From Owenia fusiformis (Eukaryota; Annelida; Polychaeta; Sabellida; Oweniidae), in the NCBI GenBank assembly GCA_903813345.2, contig CAIIXF020000002.1, forward strand, positions 14,092,150 to 14,156,149: a stretch of 64,000 nucleotides of DNA, written 5' to 3'. The notes beneath the pieces were generated by a model. That model was given only the letters and a program-made list of their open reading frames with translations, was not told where the DNA came from and did no database searches. Below are positions 23,429 to 34,577 of this stretch, in pieces; the first letter of the stretch is position 1; each line of letters opens with the position of its first letter. The translations under genes were made by a program, and so were the position numbers.

Positions 23429-24404
23429 TATATTGGCACGGCAACAGAACATATTGCCAAAAATCTGCTTGAACTTATTGAGGAGTTGATGACAGAAATT
23501 TATCTTAAGTCAATCTAAACACTAATTACAATGTTACACCAATTACAAGTTATTACAAAGTGTTAGAATTGGCCGAACACCGATGACCGACCACAAAATG
23601 GCCACAGCCAACAATACTAAAATTGGGAGGCTATAATAATATATCAACACTTTTGGTAAGTGGTGATAAACATTAAAATTGTGTTGAAGTTGATAATGAA
23701 AAACGTTTAATAAAATTGAGGTATGCCTTGGGGAAAATGGTGTTTCGGTGTTGCAAAAATGTACATCCAAATCAGCAACAACGTTTTTGAATATTCCTTT
23801 CGAAAACTTGACCAACATTACAAATACTTAATCTGGCTTTTAACAAGACAAATAATTATACTAAGAGAATAAACTTTATTTAGAAAATATCTTTATAACA
23901 AAAAATTTAGATGTAAACAACAAAATTTACAAAATAAAAACAAGTAAATTGACCCTTACACTTTTCGCAAAGGTTTGTTTAGATTCGGAAGCATGCGCAC
24001 TATTGCGCTTTGGTTCGCATGTATGCGTTGTTAATCGCTGACGGGAATCGCTGACGCCTCCTGCTTTTCGTAAGGCTTTGTTCAGATTCGGAAGAATGCG
24101 CATAATTACGCTTTATTTCGCATGTATGCGTTATTACTCGCTGAAGGGGATGTCAAAGGTTGTTTGCGAGACGCAACGCATCTTAGCGAAGAAAAGTAGT
24201 AATTCGTCACACTTCGTAAAACCATCTAGTTGAAAGCCCATGGTAAAACATTCGCAACAAATAGTTACCTTACATTACTATTCGTTATGTTTTCTATTAT
24301 GTAACATATTTTTAAACATTTTCGCTCAATATTCGCCAGAAATGACTAATTTACCACATGCGTCAGGCTGCGTTTGGTGGATTCGTTCATATGTGAGGGG
24401 GCCT

Positions 24405-24591
24405 TTACTCCGAGCTTTTCTACGACCTATTACGACCCCGACGCTTTAATCAAGCTTTGTTACGCTTTGGTGCCGCTTTACAAGCCGCTTTAAAGCGCCA
24501 TCAAAGCGCCGTTGGTGCGAACAAAAATGACAAAAATGACGGCGCTTTGCTCGCCGATTTAAAGCGTGGCATTCGCCGTTAGTGTGAACGT
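24405..24591. mobile_element. CAAAGC-rich element A, right part
   Basis: Continues the left part after the TTA target site (CCCGCTT...TTACTCCGAGC). It contains CGCTTTAAAGCGCC and ends CGTTAGTGTGAACGTA against mariner coding sequence. The 130 bp at its end match 18627-18760 in inverted orientation. Confidence 0.75.
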
Positions 24592-25424
24592 AGCGTTACC
24601 GAAGAACAAAAGCAACAACGTGTCGAAGTTGCGCAGGATTTTCTGAAGCAATACAACATTGAAGGAGAAGGATTCCTAAAGCGTATAATCACTACTGACG
24701 AATCATGGCTATACTTTAGAGATCCAGAAACTAAACTACAATCTACACAGTATATCAAAAAGGGTGAGCGGCGCCCAACAAAGGCTAGGCAAAGCAGATC
24801 CTTTGACAAAGTGATGATTGTTCCCTTCTTCGATTATGATGGCGTGATCCTGACCCATTATGCTCCTCCTCATCAGACTATCACAGGGAAATACTTCACC
24901 AAGGTAAACATGATATTTTCATCCGTTTTAATCATTGTCAATTTAAAAGGAGAGAATGAAGTCATAATAGCTTTAAGCAAGATTAATAATTTGAAAATAG
25001 ATAAATAAATAAATGAATGAATAAATAAATAATGATATTTCACTTTCAGGTTCTAAAATGCAATCTTTGACAGGCACTTCAAAAGAAAAGGAAAGACACA
25101 AGAGACAATCGTTTGTTACACATGGACAATGCCCCAGCACACAGGTCCAAGCTAGTTCAGGATACTCTTGCAGCATTCATGGACATGCCTCAACTTCCAC
25201 ATGCTCCATATAGCCCTGATACTGCTCCTTGTGATTTCTATCTTTTTCCCACCCTTAAGATGGCATTAAAGGGACAATCCTTTCAGACATTAGCTGAGCT
25301 GCAAATGGCTGTACAAAAACAGCTGAACACCATGGCTGCTGATGGATTTGGGCATGTGTTCTCTGCATGGGTGCGCCGACAGAAGAAAGTAATTGAACTT
25401 GGAGGAGAATACATTGAGGATTGA
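24592..25424 (+). pseudogene. Mariner transposase, catalytic part with one intron
   Basis: Reading resumes at SVTEEQKQQRVEVAQDFLKQ. Catalytic motifs are TTDESWLYF (first Asp), LLHMDNAPAHRS (second) and YSPDTAPCDFYLFP (third). The spacing between second and third Asp is 35 residues, one more than the usual 34 of mariner. Codons are interrupted after FTK by 24904-25049, which starts GTAAAC and ends TTTCAG and has its own stop codons, so it is best read as a spliceosomal intron. After joining, one TGA remains at 25068-25070. Translation ends at 25422-25424 (EYIED). Not functional in this copy. Confidence 0.85.
24904..25049 (+). other. Candidate intron in the mariner transposase
   Basis: 146 bp with GT...AG ends, a pyrimidine-rich 3' end (TTTCACTTTCAG) and an AT-rich TAAATAAA tract. 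Removing it restores the frame from YFTK to VLK, the position where mariner proteins read YY.EVL. Confidence 0.7.
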
Positions 25425-25782
25425 ATATAATTCAAATGGATGATCATCAGGAATAATAAGGAATGATATGGATTATAATTGAACTTACTGCGATATGCTT
25501 TTCATATACATCTTGCATTGCAAAATATATTGCACCAGCAAACTTTTCATTGAAAATCCATTTGTTATTATGATGAAAATAGCCTTAAAAATGGATTCCG
25601 GGTGTATGCACCATGATCCAAGAGAAGTGCTCTATCTCAAAATGTATTTGCATTTAGTTAATAAAATTTTAACATCTAATAGATAATTGATTAATCTTTA
25701 TTTGTACAAAATTTCATTCAAATTTGGCAAAGGTAAGCGTGCCTATAAAATTTTGTCCATTACTTTTGAATCACCCCTCGTA

Positions 25783-27830
25783 TATCAGTGGAAAAAGCAG
25801 AATTAGTAGAATTCCAAACTTATTCACTGAACTGATAGCTTTCCTTTTTTAATTGTCATAGTCCACTGAAATCATGGTATTGGCCTAACTTTCCCCTCCT
25901 TTCGCGATAAATCGCCTATTATTTGTCAAAAGTTTACTTTTCAAAAGAAATTCACCTGGACATCTACCATATATGGTTCATATATCACTGGAAAGAGCAG
26001 AATTAGTAGAATTCCAAAAATTATGCACTGAACGTATAGCTTTCCTTTTTTAATTGTCATAGTCCACTGAAATCATGATATTGGCCTAATTTTCCCCTCT
26101 TTGCGCGATAAATTGCCTATGATTTTCCAGAAGTTTACTTTTCCAAAATGTTGATCCAGACATCCCCCATTTATGGTTCATATATCACTGGAAAGTGCAG
26201 AATAAGTAGAATTCCCCTAACTTTCCTCTCCTTTCGCGATAAATCGCCTACGATTTTTCAGAAGTTTACTTTTCCGAAATATTGATCCAGACATCCCCCA
26301 CATATGGTTCATATATCACTGGAAAATGCAGAATAAGTAGAATTCCAAAAATTATTCACTAAAATGATAGCTTTCCTTTATTAATTGTCATAGTCCACTA
26401 AAATTATGGTATTTGCCTAACTTTCCCCTCCTTTTGCGATAAATCTCCTATGATTTGTCAAAAGTTTCCCTTTCCAATGAAATTCACCCAGACATCCCCC
26501 ATATATGGTTCATATCAGTGGAAAGAGCAGAATTATTAGAATTCCAAATATTATTCACTGAACTGATAGCTTTCCTTTTAAATTGTCATAGTCCACTGAA
26601 AGCATGGTATTGGCCTAACTTCCCCTCCTTTCGTGATAAATCGCTTATTATTTTTCAAAAGTTTACTTTTCAAAAGAAATTCACCCAGACATCCCAGACA
26701 TATGGATCATATATCACTGGAAAGAACAGAATTAGTAGAATTCCCAAAATTATGCACTGAACTGATAGCTTTCCTTTTTTAATTGTCATAGTCCACTGAA
26801 ATCATGATATTGGCCTAATTTTCCCCTCCTTGCGCGATAAATTGCCTATGATTTTCCAGAAGTTTACTTTTCCAAAATGTTGATCCAGACATCCCCCATT
26901 TATGGTTCATATATCACTGGAAAGTACAGAATAAGTAGAATTCCCCAAAATATTCACATAAATGATAGCTTTCTTTCTTTAATTGTCATAGTCCACTGAA
27001 ATTATGGTATTGGCCTAACTTTCCCCTCGTTTCACGATAAATCGCCTATGATTTTTCAAAAGTTTACTTTTCCAAATAAATTCACCCAGACATACCCCAT
27101 ATATGGTTCATACATCATTGGAAAGAGCAGAGTTGGTAGAATTCCAAATGTTATTCACAGAACTGATAGCTTTCCTTCTTTATTTGTTATAGTCCACTGA
27201 AAGCATGGTATTGGCCTAACTTTCTCCCCTCCTTTCGTGATAAATCGCCTATGATTTTTCAAAAGTTTACTTTTCCAAATAAATTCACCCAGACATCCCC
27301 CATATATGGTTCATATATCACTGGAAAGAACAGAGTTAGTAGAATTCAAAATGTTATTCACAGAACTGAGAGCTTTCCTTTTTCATTGTTATAGTCCACT
27401 GGAATTATGGCACGGCCTAAGTTCCCTCTTCTTTCGAGATAAATCGCCTACGATTTTTGAAGTCTACTTTTCCAAATAACTTGATCCAGACATCCCCCAG
27501 GTATGGTTCATATATCAATGGAAAGAGCAAACTTAGTAGATATCCAAAGATTAATCATTTAACTGATCACTTTCTTCTTTCAATTGTCACAGTCCACTGA
27601 AATCATGGTATTGGCCTAACTTTCCCTTCGTTTCCTATGATTTTTCAAAAATGTTCTTATCCAAATAAATTGATCCAGACGTTATTCATATATGGTTCAT
27701 GTGTCATTAGCAAATTTAGTAGATCATCTATGACTCTTCATTTGACTGATAGGTTTCCTCCTTTAATTTTAATAGTCTACTGAAATCATTGTATTGGCTC
27801 AAATTTTTCCTGGTGTTGTGAAAAATTGCT
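25783..27830 (+). repeat. Roughly 200-bp satellite, right part
   Basis: Landmark GGCCTAAC-like starts lie at 25882, 26083, 26217 (short unit), 26415, 26612, 26812, 27012, 27213, 27415 and 27615. Spacing is 197-202 bp apart from the truncated unit. Units decay after about 27600. Long open frames inside are by-products of the repeat and I do not call them genes. Confidence 0.85.
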
Positions 27831-28099
27831 TCATCATCCAAATGAATTGATCCAAATGTTACCCTGACATCGTTTATATAACATCATGTATTAGTCTTAC
27901 AGGAAAGGGAAAATTTAGTTGATCACAAAAGACTATCTGATTACTGTGTTTTTGAAATTTTGCCATTTTGAATTCTTTTGGCTATTCGTTTTCATTTATT
28001 TTCTTGTAAAAAAATTCATTTGCATTAGTTAGTGACTTTTCAAAAATGTCCAGCTTTGCTCTTAAAATAACCCAAATCAATGCAGTATGACCTCCCTGT
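27831..28099. other. Unassigned sequence beyond the satellite
   Basis: AT-rich, no recognisable feature. Confidence 0.4.
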
Positions 28100-28119
28100 A
28101 CTTGAAAATCATGTTTGGC

Positions 28120-28410
28120 TTAAATAGAGGTTTGAGACATATTGTGCCAGTTTTGAAAATGCTGAGGTCAATTTAAGCTATATTATCCAAGGGAGACATG
28201 TCTAGCTTCTCCTAGAGATAATACGTGATGTTTTAGTTGATGGAAATTCCATTGTGACCATTTGAAGGGCATATATTGTATGGTATGAGATACTGTATTT
28301 CCAGTAATGATGTCTCAAGCAGAGAAAATTTGGAAAATTTTTATGACTTACACAGTATTCAGATCCCAAGCCAAAAATAATCATACATACATATTTTCAT
28401 CTGATATCAC
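28120..28410 (-). repeat. Fragment related to the 4.3-kb TA element end
   Basis: AGGTTTGAGACATATTGTG through CAAGCCAAAAATAATCAT matches 57240-57490 in the same orientation, with about four-fifths identity by eye. The terminal CAGGGTG is not present, so this is a partial old copy. Confidence 0.65.
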
Positions 28411-28427
28411 CGTTTCGTAGTGTTTCA

Positions 28428-30090
28428 TTGGTTGTGCCTGATTGTGTTTCATTGTTTGATTATCCCAACGAACGAAGTTCAGTATGGATACAGTGAAGCC
28501 CTTCGTCCGTCAGTTCGGCAGTCAGTCCGTCAGTCAGTCAGTCCGTCCGTCTGTCCGGAAGATAACTCGGATACTAGTCAACAGATTTTCTTCCGTTTGG
28601 TGGAAAGATGTATATTGGTGAATAGTTTAGGTGAATAGTTTTACGCAAAACAATTTTTTTTCAAGATTGCCGCCAGTTTTAAAGGGTTCCGATTAGCATC
28701 CCGTATAAAAACAATATGGCGGCTCCAGGCGAATCAACTGGATCAGTCCATTTTTAAGAAATAAGGGGAGTTCTGTAAAATCCAGTTTATTGAAATTGTC
28801 TTTGAGATAAAGTAATCCGTTAATGATTTTGAAAACGTTATCAAAAGAGTTCAAAGAATACATGTACAACAGCCAATATAAATCCTTGTATTAGAAACCG
28901 GTTTGTCTTGCTTTGTTTAATTGGTAGGATATTTCATATGCCAAGCTGTGTGCTATTACGTTATGGGGAAATTTAGATGCCAATTTTTCCTTATTGTACA
29001 CAAATAGAAGATCCTGAAACTTAACCCATAAATGTGGAATTGATTTGTCAAAATAAAAATCAGCCTTTTATAAATGTGTGACGATCTATAATATACTTAT
29101 GCTATATAACAGTTAGAGGTGTTGACACAACGACCTCGAACCTGTGAACCCTTGAGTATTATTCCGGGATCGGGCCTTTTATACTAAACGGTGAGCAACA
29201 CCAGAAACGAGCGTTCGATTTGCTAAACGATATGCGCCACCCTTTAAAATGGTAGGAATTTTTCACAAAAATCTTATGTTTTTCATTTCAAACCAAAATA
29301 ATAAATATTATTTGAAATTTTGGTAGTATATTAACATCTATATATTTCACATATATCCCGTTTTTTTTTACCTGACCCTAGGGGCCATAAATGGGGAGTT
29401 GGGAAAACAGGAATTTGCATTAATTGGGAGATGTTTTTGAAGTATAGCTTTATTATACTCAAATGAGAGGCAATTTAGAGTAGATTGCAAATGCTGTAGC
29501 GTTTTTCTGATTCGGGCCTCAAAAAATTCAAAATGGCCGCTTTATTGCGGGATTTCGCAATTATTTTCTGATCTCTTAAAAGTATGGCTTTATTATACTC
29601 AAATTGAAGGAATTTCAGAGTAGATCACAATTATGGCATTGTTTTCCTGATTTGTGCCTCTGAAAATCAAAATGGCTGACTAGAGCAGAAATTCGCCATT
29701 ACTTAGAGCTATTTTGAAAGTAAGGTTACATTTTACTACAATGATCTAAAATATTTTATTGAAGGAAAAGAGTAGATGGTAAATATTACATTGTGACTGT
29801 ATAGATTGATCATTTATATAGTGTTCGTTTGGATTTGCTACTCCCTGGAGTTGCCATTTTCTAGTTTAATCGAGTATAATAAATTTAGTATTTGATTGAG
29901 CTTGGTTGTGTTATGGTAGGTTTGTGTCAGGTAGTGCCTAAATGATCTAGTTAAATGATAGGTTGAGGTTGTGGTTCGCAAAACGTAAGTTTTATAATGG
30001 GTTGTGTTGTGTCCACTATATGACTGGTGTTATCTTAAATTTGATCGATGAGAGTTGGTTGTATTTTATTGGTTGTGCCTGATTGTGTTG
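28428..30090. other. Mostly unassigned, with two small duplications
   Basis: GGTTGTGCCTGATTGTGTT occurs at about 28428 and 30069. A 133-bp degenerate tandem pair spans 29440-29700 (landmarks TTTATTATACTCAAAT and TCAAAATGGC). No coding region or RNA gene was recognised. Confidence 0.45.
28500..28555. repeat. CAGT/CCGT microsatellite
   Basis: Short repeats of CAGTC and CCGT (CAGTCAGTCAGTCCGTCCGT). Confidence 0.7.
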
Positions 30091-30860
30091 TATCACTTTG
30101 ACAGTCGTTATCTCTATGTGTTTTTTTGTCTGGTATTGGTTTCGTGTCAACCCATATAGTGTGTCTATAAAATAGTTGACCACATTATCTGTGTGTGTAG
30201 CTAAATTAAAATCATGAAAGCGTCCGTAAAATCATCTATCTGTCATGTCAGTTCAATGAATATCGCTATCCAAACCGTCTGATTCAAATCTCGTATGAAC
30301 AAGAAAGAGGACGGTATACATTCTCAATGATGCGCAGTATTATGTTGCTATCTATTCAAATTGTCCAAACTGAATGTCTGAGTTAGACATGTTTTTTTAG
30401 TTTCTAAATGTTTCATTAAACTATGCCATAAAGGAGATTGAAGTTCTGTGTTCTGTATTTTCTTTCTTTCTTATTTTCACTACATGTTTTACTGATCTTT
30501 TAATTGTTTTTGAGTACTTTAACTAAAGGAAAATAAACAAAATTAATTAATATGCGCTGTGTTTAGAACTTCATTAGGAATCGCCATTGTAAAATTGTCC
30601 TTTCCTGCCGTGGTAAGCCACTCCTTCTCCATCTCCGCCTTAGGGACGCTATGTAAACTATACGTCATTCTCACAAAGGTTAATTGATTTATCTAACTAT
30701 AGTATTGTGTTCTGCAGAATTCGGTTTCACGCTCAATCACTACATGAGGATATGTAGGTCCGAAGCTTGATGAAGCAAGATGGGGGGCGTGCTCTCCATA
30801 TGAAATTAAACACACAATGGAAGATCATACCACTGTATTCACAAATGACATTTAAGTTTG
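30091..30860. other. Unassigned sequence
   Basis: No repeat ends, coding frame or RNA fold recognised. Confidence 0.4.
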
Positions 30861-30957
30861 GTGAAAATAACGTTCCTTGCAAGTATTTATTACAGGTCGT
30901 GTTGACCATTGTTGCGTGATTTATAGCAAAAACACTGACTTTTACACGTTGGTAACG

Positions 30958-31274
30958 CACCCTGGGTATAGTCTGTCACGTGACTTCATGGATGACGTGT
31001 GCGCGAGTGATTCGCATTTTCTTTCGCTTGAGGTTTGTAATCACACTTTTTACATGTTTTAAGATTTTGTATCTCTGTGAAACTTGTCCCGTACCATCAA
31101 TGTCTGAAGACGATCTAATTCACCAAATATCTCATCCAAGCGTGTCCCGGTTAAAGAGAAATTCGCACTTTTGTGTCTCGCAAAATGACGTGTGCGCGAG
31201 TAAATCGAATTTTACGAAGGATGGGTGCGCGAGTCTAACATATTTATATTCATTTTAAACAATTCTGCAAGCTA
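30958..31274 (+). repeat. Left TIR of the 3.3-kb element
   Basis: 317 bp, mirrored at 33961-34277 with few differences (for example GACGTGTGCG against GACGGGTGCG at one motif). A long frame across it appears in both arms because the arms are identical, so it is not evidence of coding. Confidence 0.85.
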
Positions 31275-31343
31275 GACACAATATTGATTTTGTTACAAGG
31301 TGATTTAAAAACATATGAAAAGCATACCTTTCTCCCTTTGCAG

Positions 31344-31642
31344 GAAATATGTACGCCTGCTACCACTGTCCACCAGGAACTCAAAGGTTCGAAGGCCTAG
31401 AGGGTGTAGCCCTTCATACCTGGGAAGAACATAAGTATGACGAATTTCGTTTTTATGTAAGAGTTTTAAACCACGAAAATGGTTTTATGTCATACATGTC
31501 TAAACGGTATGGCTTCATTCCATTCGAAAAAGAACTATCAAATGAAAGAATCCAGATTGATTCAATAAACAACAAAATAAAATTGATTAAAGGGGCAATA
31601 AGGACTGTAGAGAGAAAATTCGAAATTTTTTATTTTTTCTGA
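31344..31642 (+). CDS. C2H2 zinc-finger-like exon carried by the 3.3-kb element
   Basis: A strong acceptor (TTTCTCCCTTTGCAG) precedes GAAATATG. The frame reads YACYHCPPGTQRFEGLEG then VALHTWEEHK, giving C-x2-C-x14-H-x4-H, a single C2H2-type finger. A segment with LNHENGFMSYMSKRYGF follows, then a charged region to TGA 31640-31642. A GTAAGA donor at about 31456 could end the exon earlier. Cargo gene, transposon-encoded accessory protein or captured host exon are all possible. Confidence 0.5.
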
Positions 31643-31949
31643 GCTATCAGGTCAATATTTGGCTTAATACCTTCTTTGACATACCTATTTTCATAAAATG
31701 TATGTATAACCTATCAATTTCAGCATTAAGAAGTGTAAATTCAATTCAAAGCTTCTATAAAGGGAGTCCCACTTATAGATTTTTAAGATCCACCATGTTT
31801 CAAGAGGAATATCAGCTGAAATAATGTTCATCCAGAGGGTTTCTTTGTAGATAATGAAAATATATGTTAGTCTTGATGAAATATCCAAACCTAAATATAT
31901 TTTGACACTTGTCGATGATCGTTGAATGGCCCCCCTGCACTATTTGTAG

Positions 31950-32131
31950 CACCTGTAAAACTGAACATGATAGTCCACACGACCACATTACAAAGAAAAC
32001 TATGCTATGTACCCCAGAGGCTAAATCAAATGTAAAAAGAGAGCTGTTTCCTACTGGTACAACTGAATCCTTTACGGAAGACGATACTACATGTAGGCAT
32101 GAAGTGCTGATGTCAGGAATAACAGATTTAG
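31950..32131 (+). CDS. Second putative exon of the element-borne gene
   Basis: Acceptor TGCACTATTTGTAG at 31949 and a strong donor GTGAGTATG at 32132 bracket 182 bp open in one frame (TCKTEHDSPHDHITKK, then a Ser/Thr-rich acidic segment). Function unknown. It is joined to the zinc-finger exon only by proximity and orientation. Confidence 0.4.
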
Positions 32132-32384
32132 GTGAGTATGAAGGGAATTGATATATATAAATTTTTAAACCAAATTCAAATCATTTTTAGTAGGGGAGGG
32201 GGAGGTATCAAGATTTTACCCATCAGAATACCTTGCTTTGGGGACAAATGCATGGTAGTGACGGGAATCATTACCCAAACTATTTTGGGCGCCAATCAAT
32301 TTTGTATTTGACTTTCTATTATGCTGTTCTTCAATTGTTTTTTACAAATGGAGGATCTGACTACACAAAAGCTCATATTATATT

Positions 32385-33273
32385 CACCCTTGGTATACGC
32401 AGCTAACGAAAATTGACCGGTACGGGTCAAAAGCTGGACCGGTACGGGTTAACGGTTTTATTTGAATTTAAAATAGCCATAACTTGCTCAATATTGACTT
32501 CCTCGTGTCTAATTTGAAATATATGATGCCTCCCGATGCTTTTAAGTACCCCAATTTTTTACAGATTTTTAAACGGACCAAAACTCTCTAAATGTGCATT
32601 TATGCTCTTTTCTCTCGAGAACGACTGTCTCATTTTCACGATAACTTTTATTTAGTACTTCTAACATATAAGATCTATTTTCCCCATCAAGGTATGATGT
32701 AAATGACATGCTATTTACATCTTGTGAGTTTCAATGACGCGCGTTTGATTTTATAAAAAATGCCAAACTTTGTGACAAAGAATTTCATCCTGCTTGCAGC
32801 GAGAAGACGGACCGGTTCGGGGCAATCTGCTTGCAGCGAGAAGACGGACCGGTTCGGGGCAATAGCTGATGAAATTCTTTGTCACAAAGTTTGGCATTTT
32901 TTATAAAATCAAACGCGCGTCATTGAAACTCACAAGATGTAAATAGCATGTCATTTACATCATACCTTGATGGGGAAAAATAGATCTTATATGTTAGAAG
33001 TACTAAATAAAAGTTATCGTGAAAATGAGACAGTCGTTCTCGAGAGAAAAGAGCATAAATGCGCATTTAGAGAGTTTTGGTCCGTTTAAAAATCTGTAAA
33101 AAATGGGGGTACTTAAAAGCATCGGGAGGCATCATATATTTCAAATTAGACACTAGGAAGTCAATATTGAGCAAGTTATGGCTGTTTTAAATTCAAATAA
33201 AACCGTTAACCCGTACCGGTCCAGCTTTTGACCCGTACCGGTCAATTTTCGTTAGCTGCGTATACCAAGGGTG
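32385..33273. mobile_element. 889-bp palindromic CAC-ended element with 5-bp duplication
   Basis: Ends CACCCTTGGTATACGCAGCT and complement; ATATT on both sides (32380-32384, 33274-33278). The arms are about 400 bp and nearly perfect inverted repeats. The centre has a 37-bp unit twice in tandem (32790-32826, 32827-32863). No coding. The first 13 bases resemble the ends of the host 3.3-kb element (CACCCTKGGTATA). Confidence 0.9.
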
Positions 33274-33334
33274 ATATTGCTACATTTATAGCGAACATTG
33301 ATTTCTGAGTCTGTAAAAACAAAGTATGTGGGAT

Positions 33335-33573
33335 CACCCTTGGTATACGCAGCTGACGAAATGGACCGGTATGGGTAAAAAGCTGGACCTGTACGGGTGA
33401 ACTTTGGGGGTACTTAAAATCATTCGGAGGGATCATATATTTCAACTTAGATACGAAGAAGTCAATATTGAGCAAGTTATAGCTGTTTTAAATTCAAATA
33501 AAACCGTTAACCCGTACCGGTCCAGCTTTTGACCCGTACCGATCCATTTTGTCAGCTGCGTATACCAAGGGTG
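33335..33573. mobile_element. 239-bp deletion derivative of the palindromic element
   Basis: Same ends as 32385-33273 (CACCCTTGGTATACGCAGCT), with GGGAT on both sides (33330-33334, 33574-33578). It retains parts of both arms without the centre. The different target shows an independent insertion. Confidence 0.88.
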
Positions 33574-33578
33574 GGGAT

Positions 33579-33960
33579 GCGGAAGAAGTTAGAAGCTCCT
33601 ATAATTATTTGATATTACTTGGTATCATGGGCTTCCCCTTACTATTCCTTACATGGTTCTGATCGTGGCGGATGCCGAGTAACCACATAACAACTCTGAC
33701 CCCCCCCCCTTGTATGGGATGTCAATAAATGAATATGCTGCCGGTTTTATGAGACCGCCAAAAATTTAATTCAATTTTTGGTTCAAATTTTAAATCACCT
33801 GCAATGCCGGACAGCCCTACAAGCTATTTCAAAACATTTATTGTCATTAAACGTAGAATTGTATGTGCCATACATGAAACATCTACAAAATAGCAAACTA
33901 TTCTTTAACATACTACTTTAAGATGACAAAAACAAATGTCACGTGAGTTGTATTCTGCCT
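33579..33960. other. Unassigned interior of the 3.3-kb element
   Basis: No clear feature; a C9-10 run lies near 33701-33710. Confidence 0.4.
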
Positions 33961-34277
33961 TAGCTTGCAGAATTGTTTAAAATGAATATAAATATGTTAG
34001 ACTCGCGCACCCATCCTTCGTAAAATTCGATTTACTCGCGCACCCGTCATTTTGCGAGACACAAAAGTGCGAATTTCTCTTTAACCGGGACACGCTTGGA
34101 TGAGATATTTGGTGAATTAGATCGTCTTCAGACATTGATGGTACGGGACAAGTTTCACAGAGATACAAAATCTTAAAACATGTAAAAAGTGTGATTACAA
34201 ACCTCAAGCGAAAGAAAATGCGAATCACTCGCGCACACGTCATCCATGAAGTCACGTGACAGACTATACCCAGGGTG
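33961..34277 (-). repeat. Right TIR of the 3.3-kb element
   Basis: Inverted copy of the left TIR, ending CCCAGGGTG directly before TAACG. Confidence 0.85.
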
Positions 34278-34577
34278 TAACGATATATGCCCTTTTATAG
34301 ATATCATATCTCAGAAGCGTATCATTTCAAACAAAAAGTCCAAGAATAGCTAGCACATTTTACTACACCGTGCGCCTATTCATTTTGCAATTCAATCGTA
34401 AACTTTCCTTAAAAAGAAAATCTTCCAGATTTGTTGAAGTTTGCAGAAATTCCGGCACCACCTCCCCCGTTCATTCCCTCCATCCACTCCCCCCCCTCCA
34501 TCCAATATTAATTTATTTCGATTATTTTTTGTATAACGCATGGAAACTAACTTTTAAAAGTGAGCAATGTCATTAGT

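Larger units (their letters stand above)
18266..24404 (+). mobile_element. 6.1-kb PIF/Harbinger element with deleted transposase
   Basis: Ends are AAACCCCCTCACATATGAAC and the complement of AGGCCCCCTCACATATGAAC. They are flanked by TTA at 18263-18265 and 24405-24407, the classic Harbinger target. The subterminal 350 bp on both sides are rich in ATTCG/CGAAT-type motifs. It carries a HARBI1-like transposase remnant at 20165-21381 and three nested elements (18627-20042, 21382-22418, 22978-23428). It is inserted into element A. Confidence 0.88.
16448..25780 (+). mobile_element. Mariner with 41-bp perfect TIRs, split by nested insertions
   Basis: It begins CGAGGGGTGATTCAAAAGTA and ends in the exact complement; 41 bp are identical at both ends. 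TA flanks it (16446-16447, 25781-25782) inside the satellite sequence TTCATATATCA. Removing the insert at 17073-24591 leaves about 1.8 kb. Transposase pieces lie at 16890-17069 and 24592-25424. The perfect ends imply a relatively young insertion despite the broken gene. Confidence 0.92.
30958..34277. mobile_element. 3.3-kb CAC-ended element with 317-bp TIRs and 5-bp duplication
   Basis: Ends CACCCTGGGTATAGTCTGTC and complement. Inverted repeats 30958-31274 and 33961-34277 are almost identical. TAACG flanks both sides (30953-30957, 34278-34282). Each TIR contains three GTGCGCGAGT motifs (left: 30999, 31192, 31225), likely transposase-binding sites. The flanks (30865-30957 and 34283-34460) resemble a continuous stretch at 34585-34840 that lacks the insert, giving an empty-site comparison. 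The interior has zinc-finger-like exons and two smaller CAC-ended elements. Five-bp duplications occur in Transib/RAG-like and a few hAT groups; no transposase was found, so the class is inferred. Confidence 0.85.

Noticed and set aside
26455-26760. 101-codon open frame
   Set aside because: It lies entirely inside the roughly 200-bp satellite and repeats its sequence.
28500-28555. CRISPR-like array
   Set aside because: The repeat is a simple CAGT/CCGT microsatellite without spacers.
30980-34255. Identical 92-codon frames on opposite strands
   Set aside because: They fall inside the two 317-bp inverted repeats, so identity reflects the TIRs and not a conserved protein.
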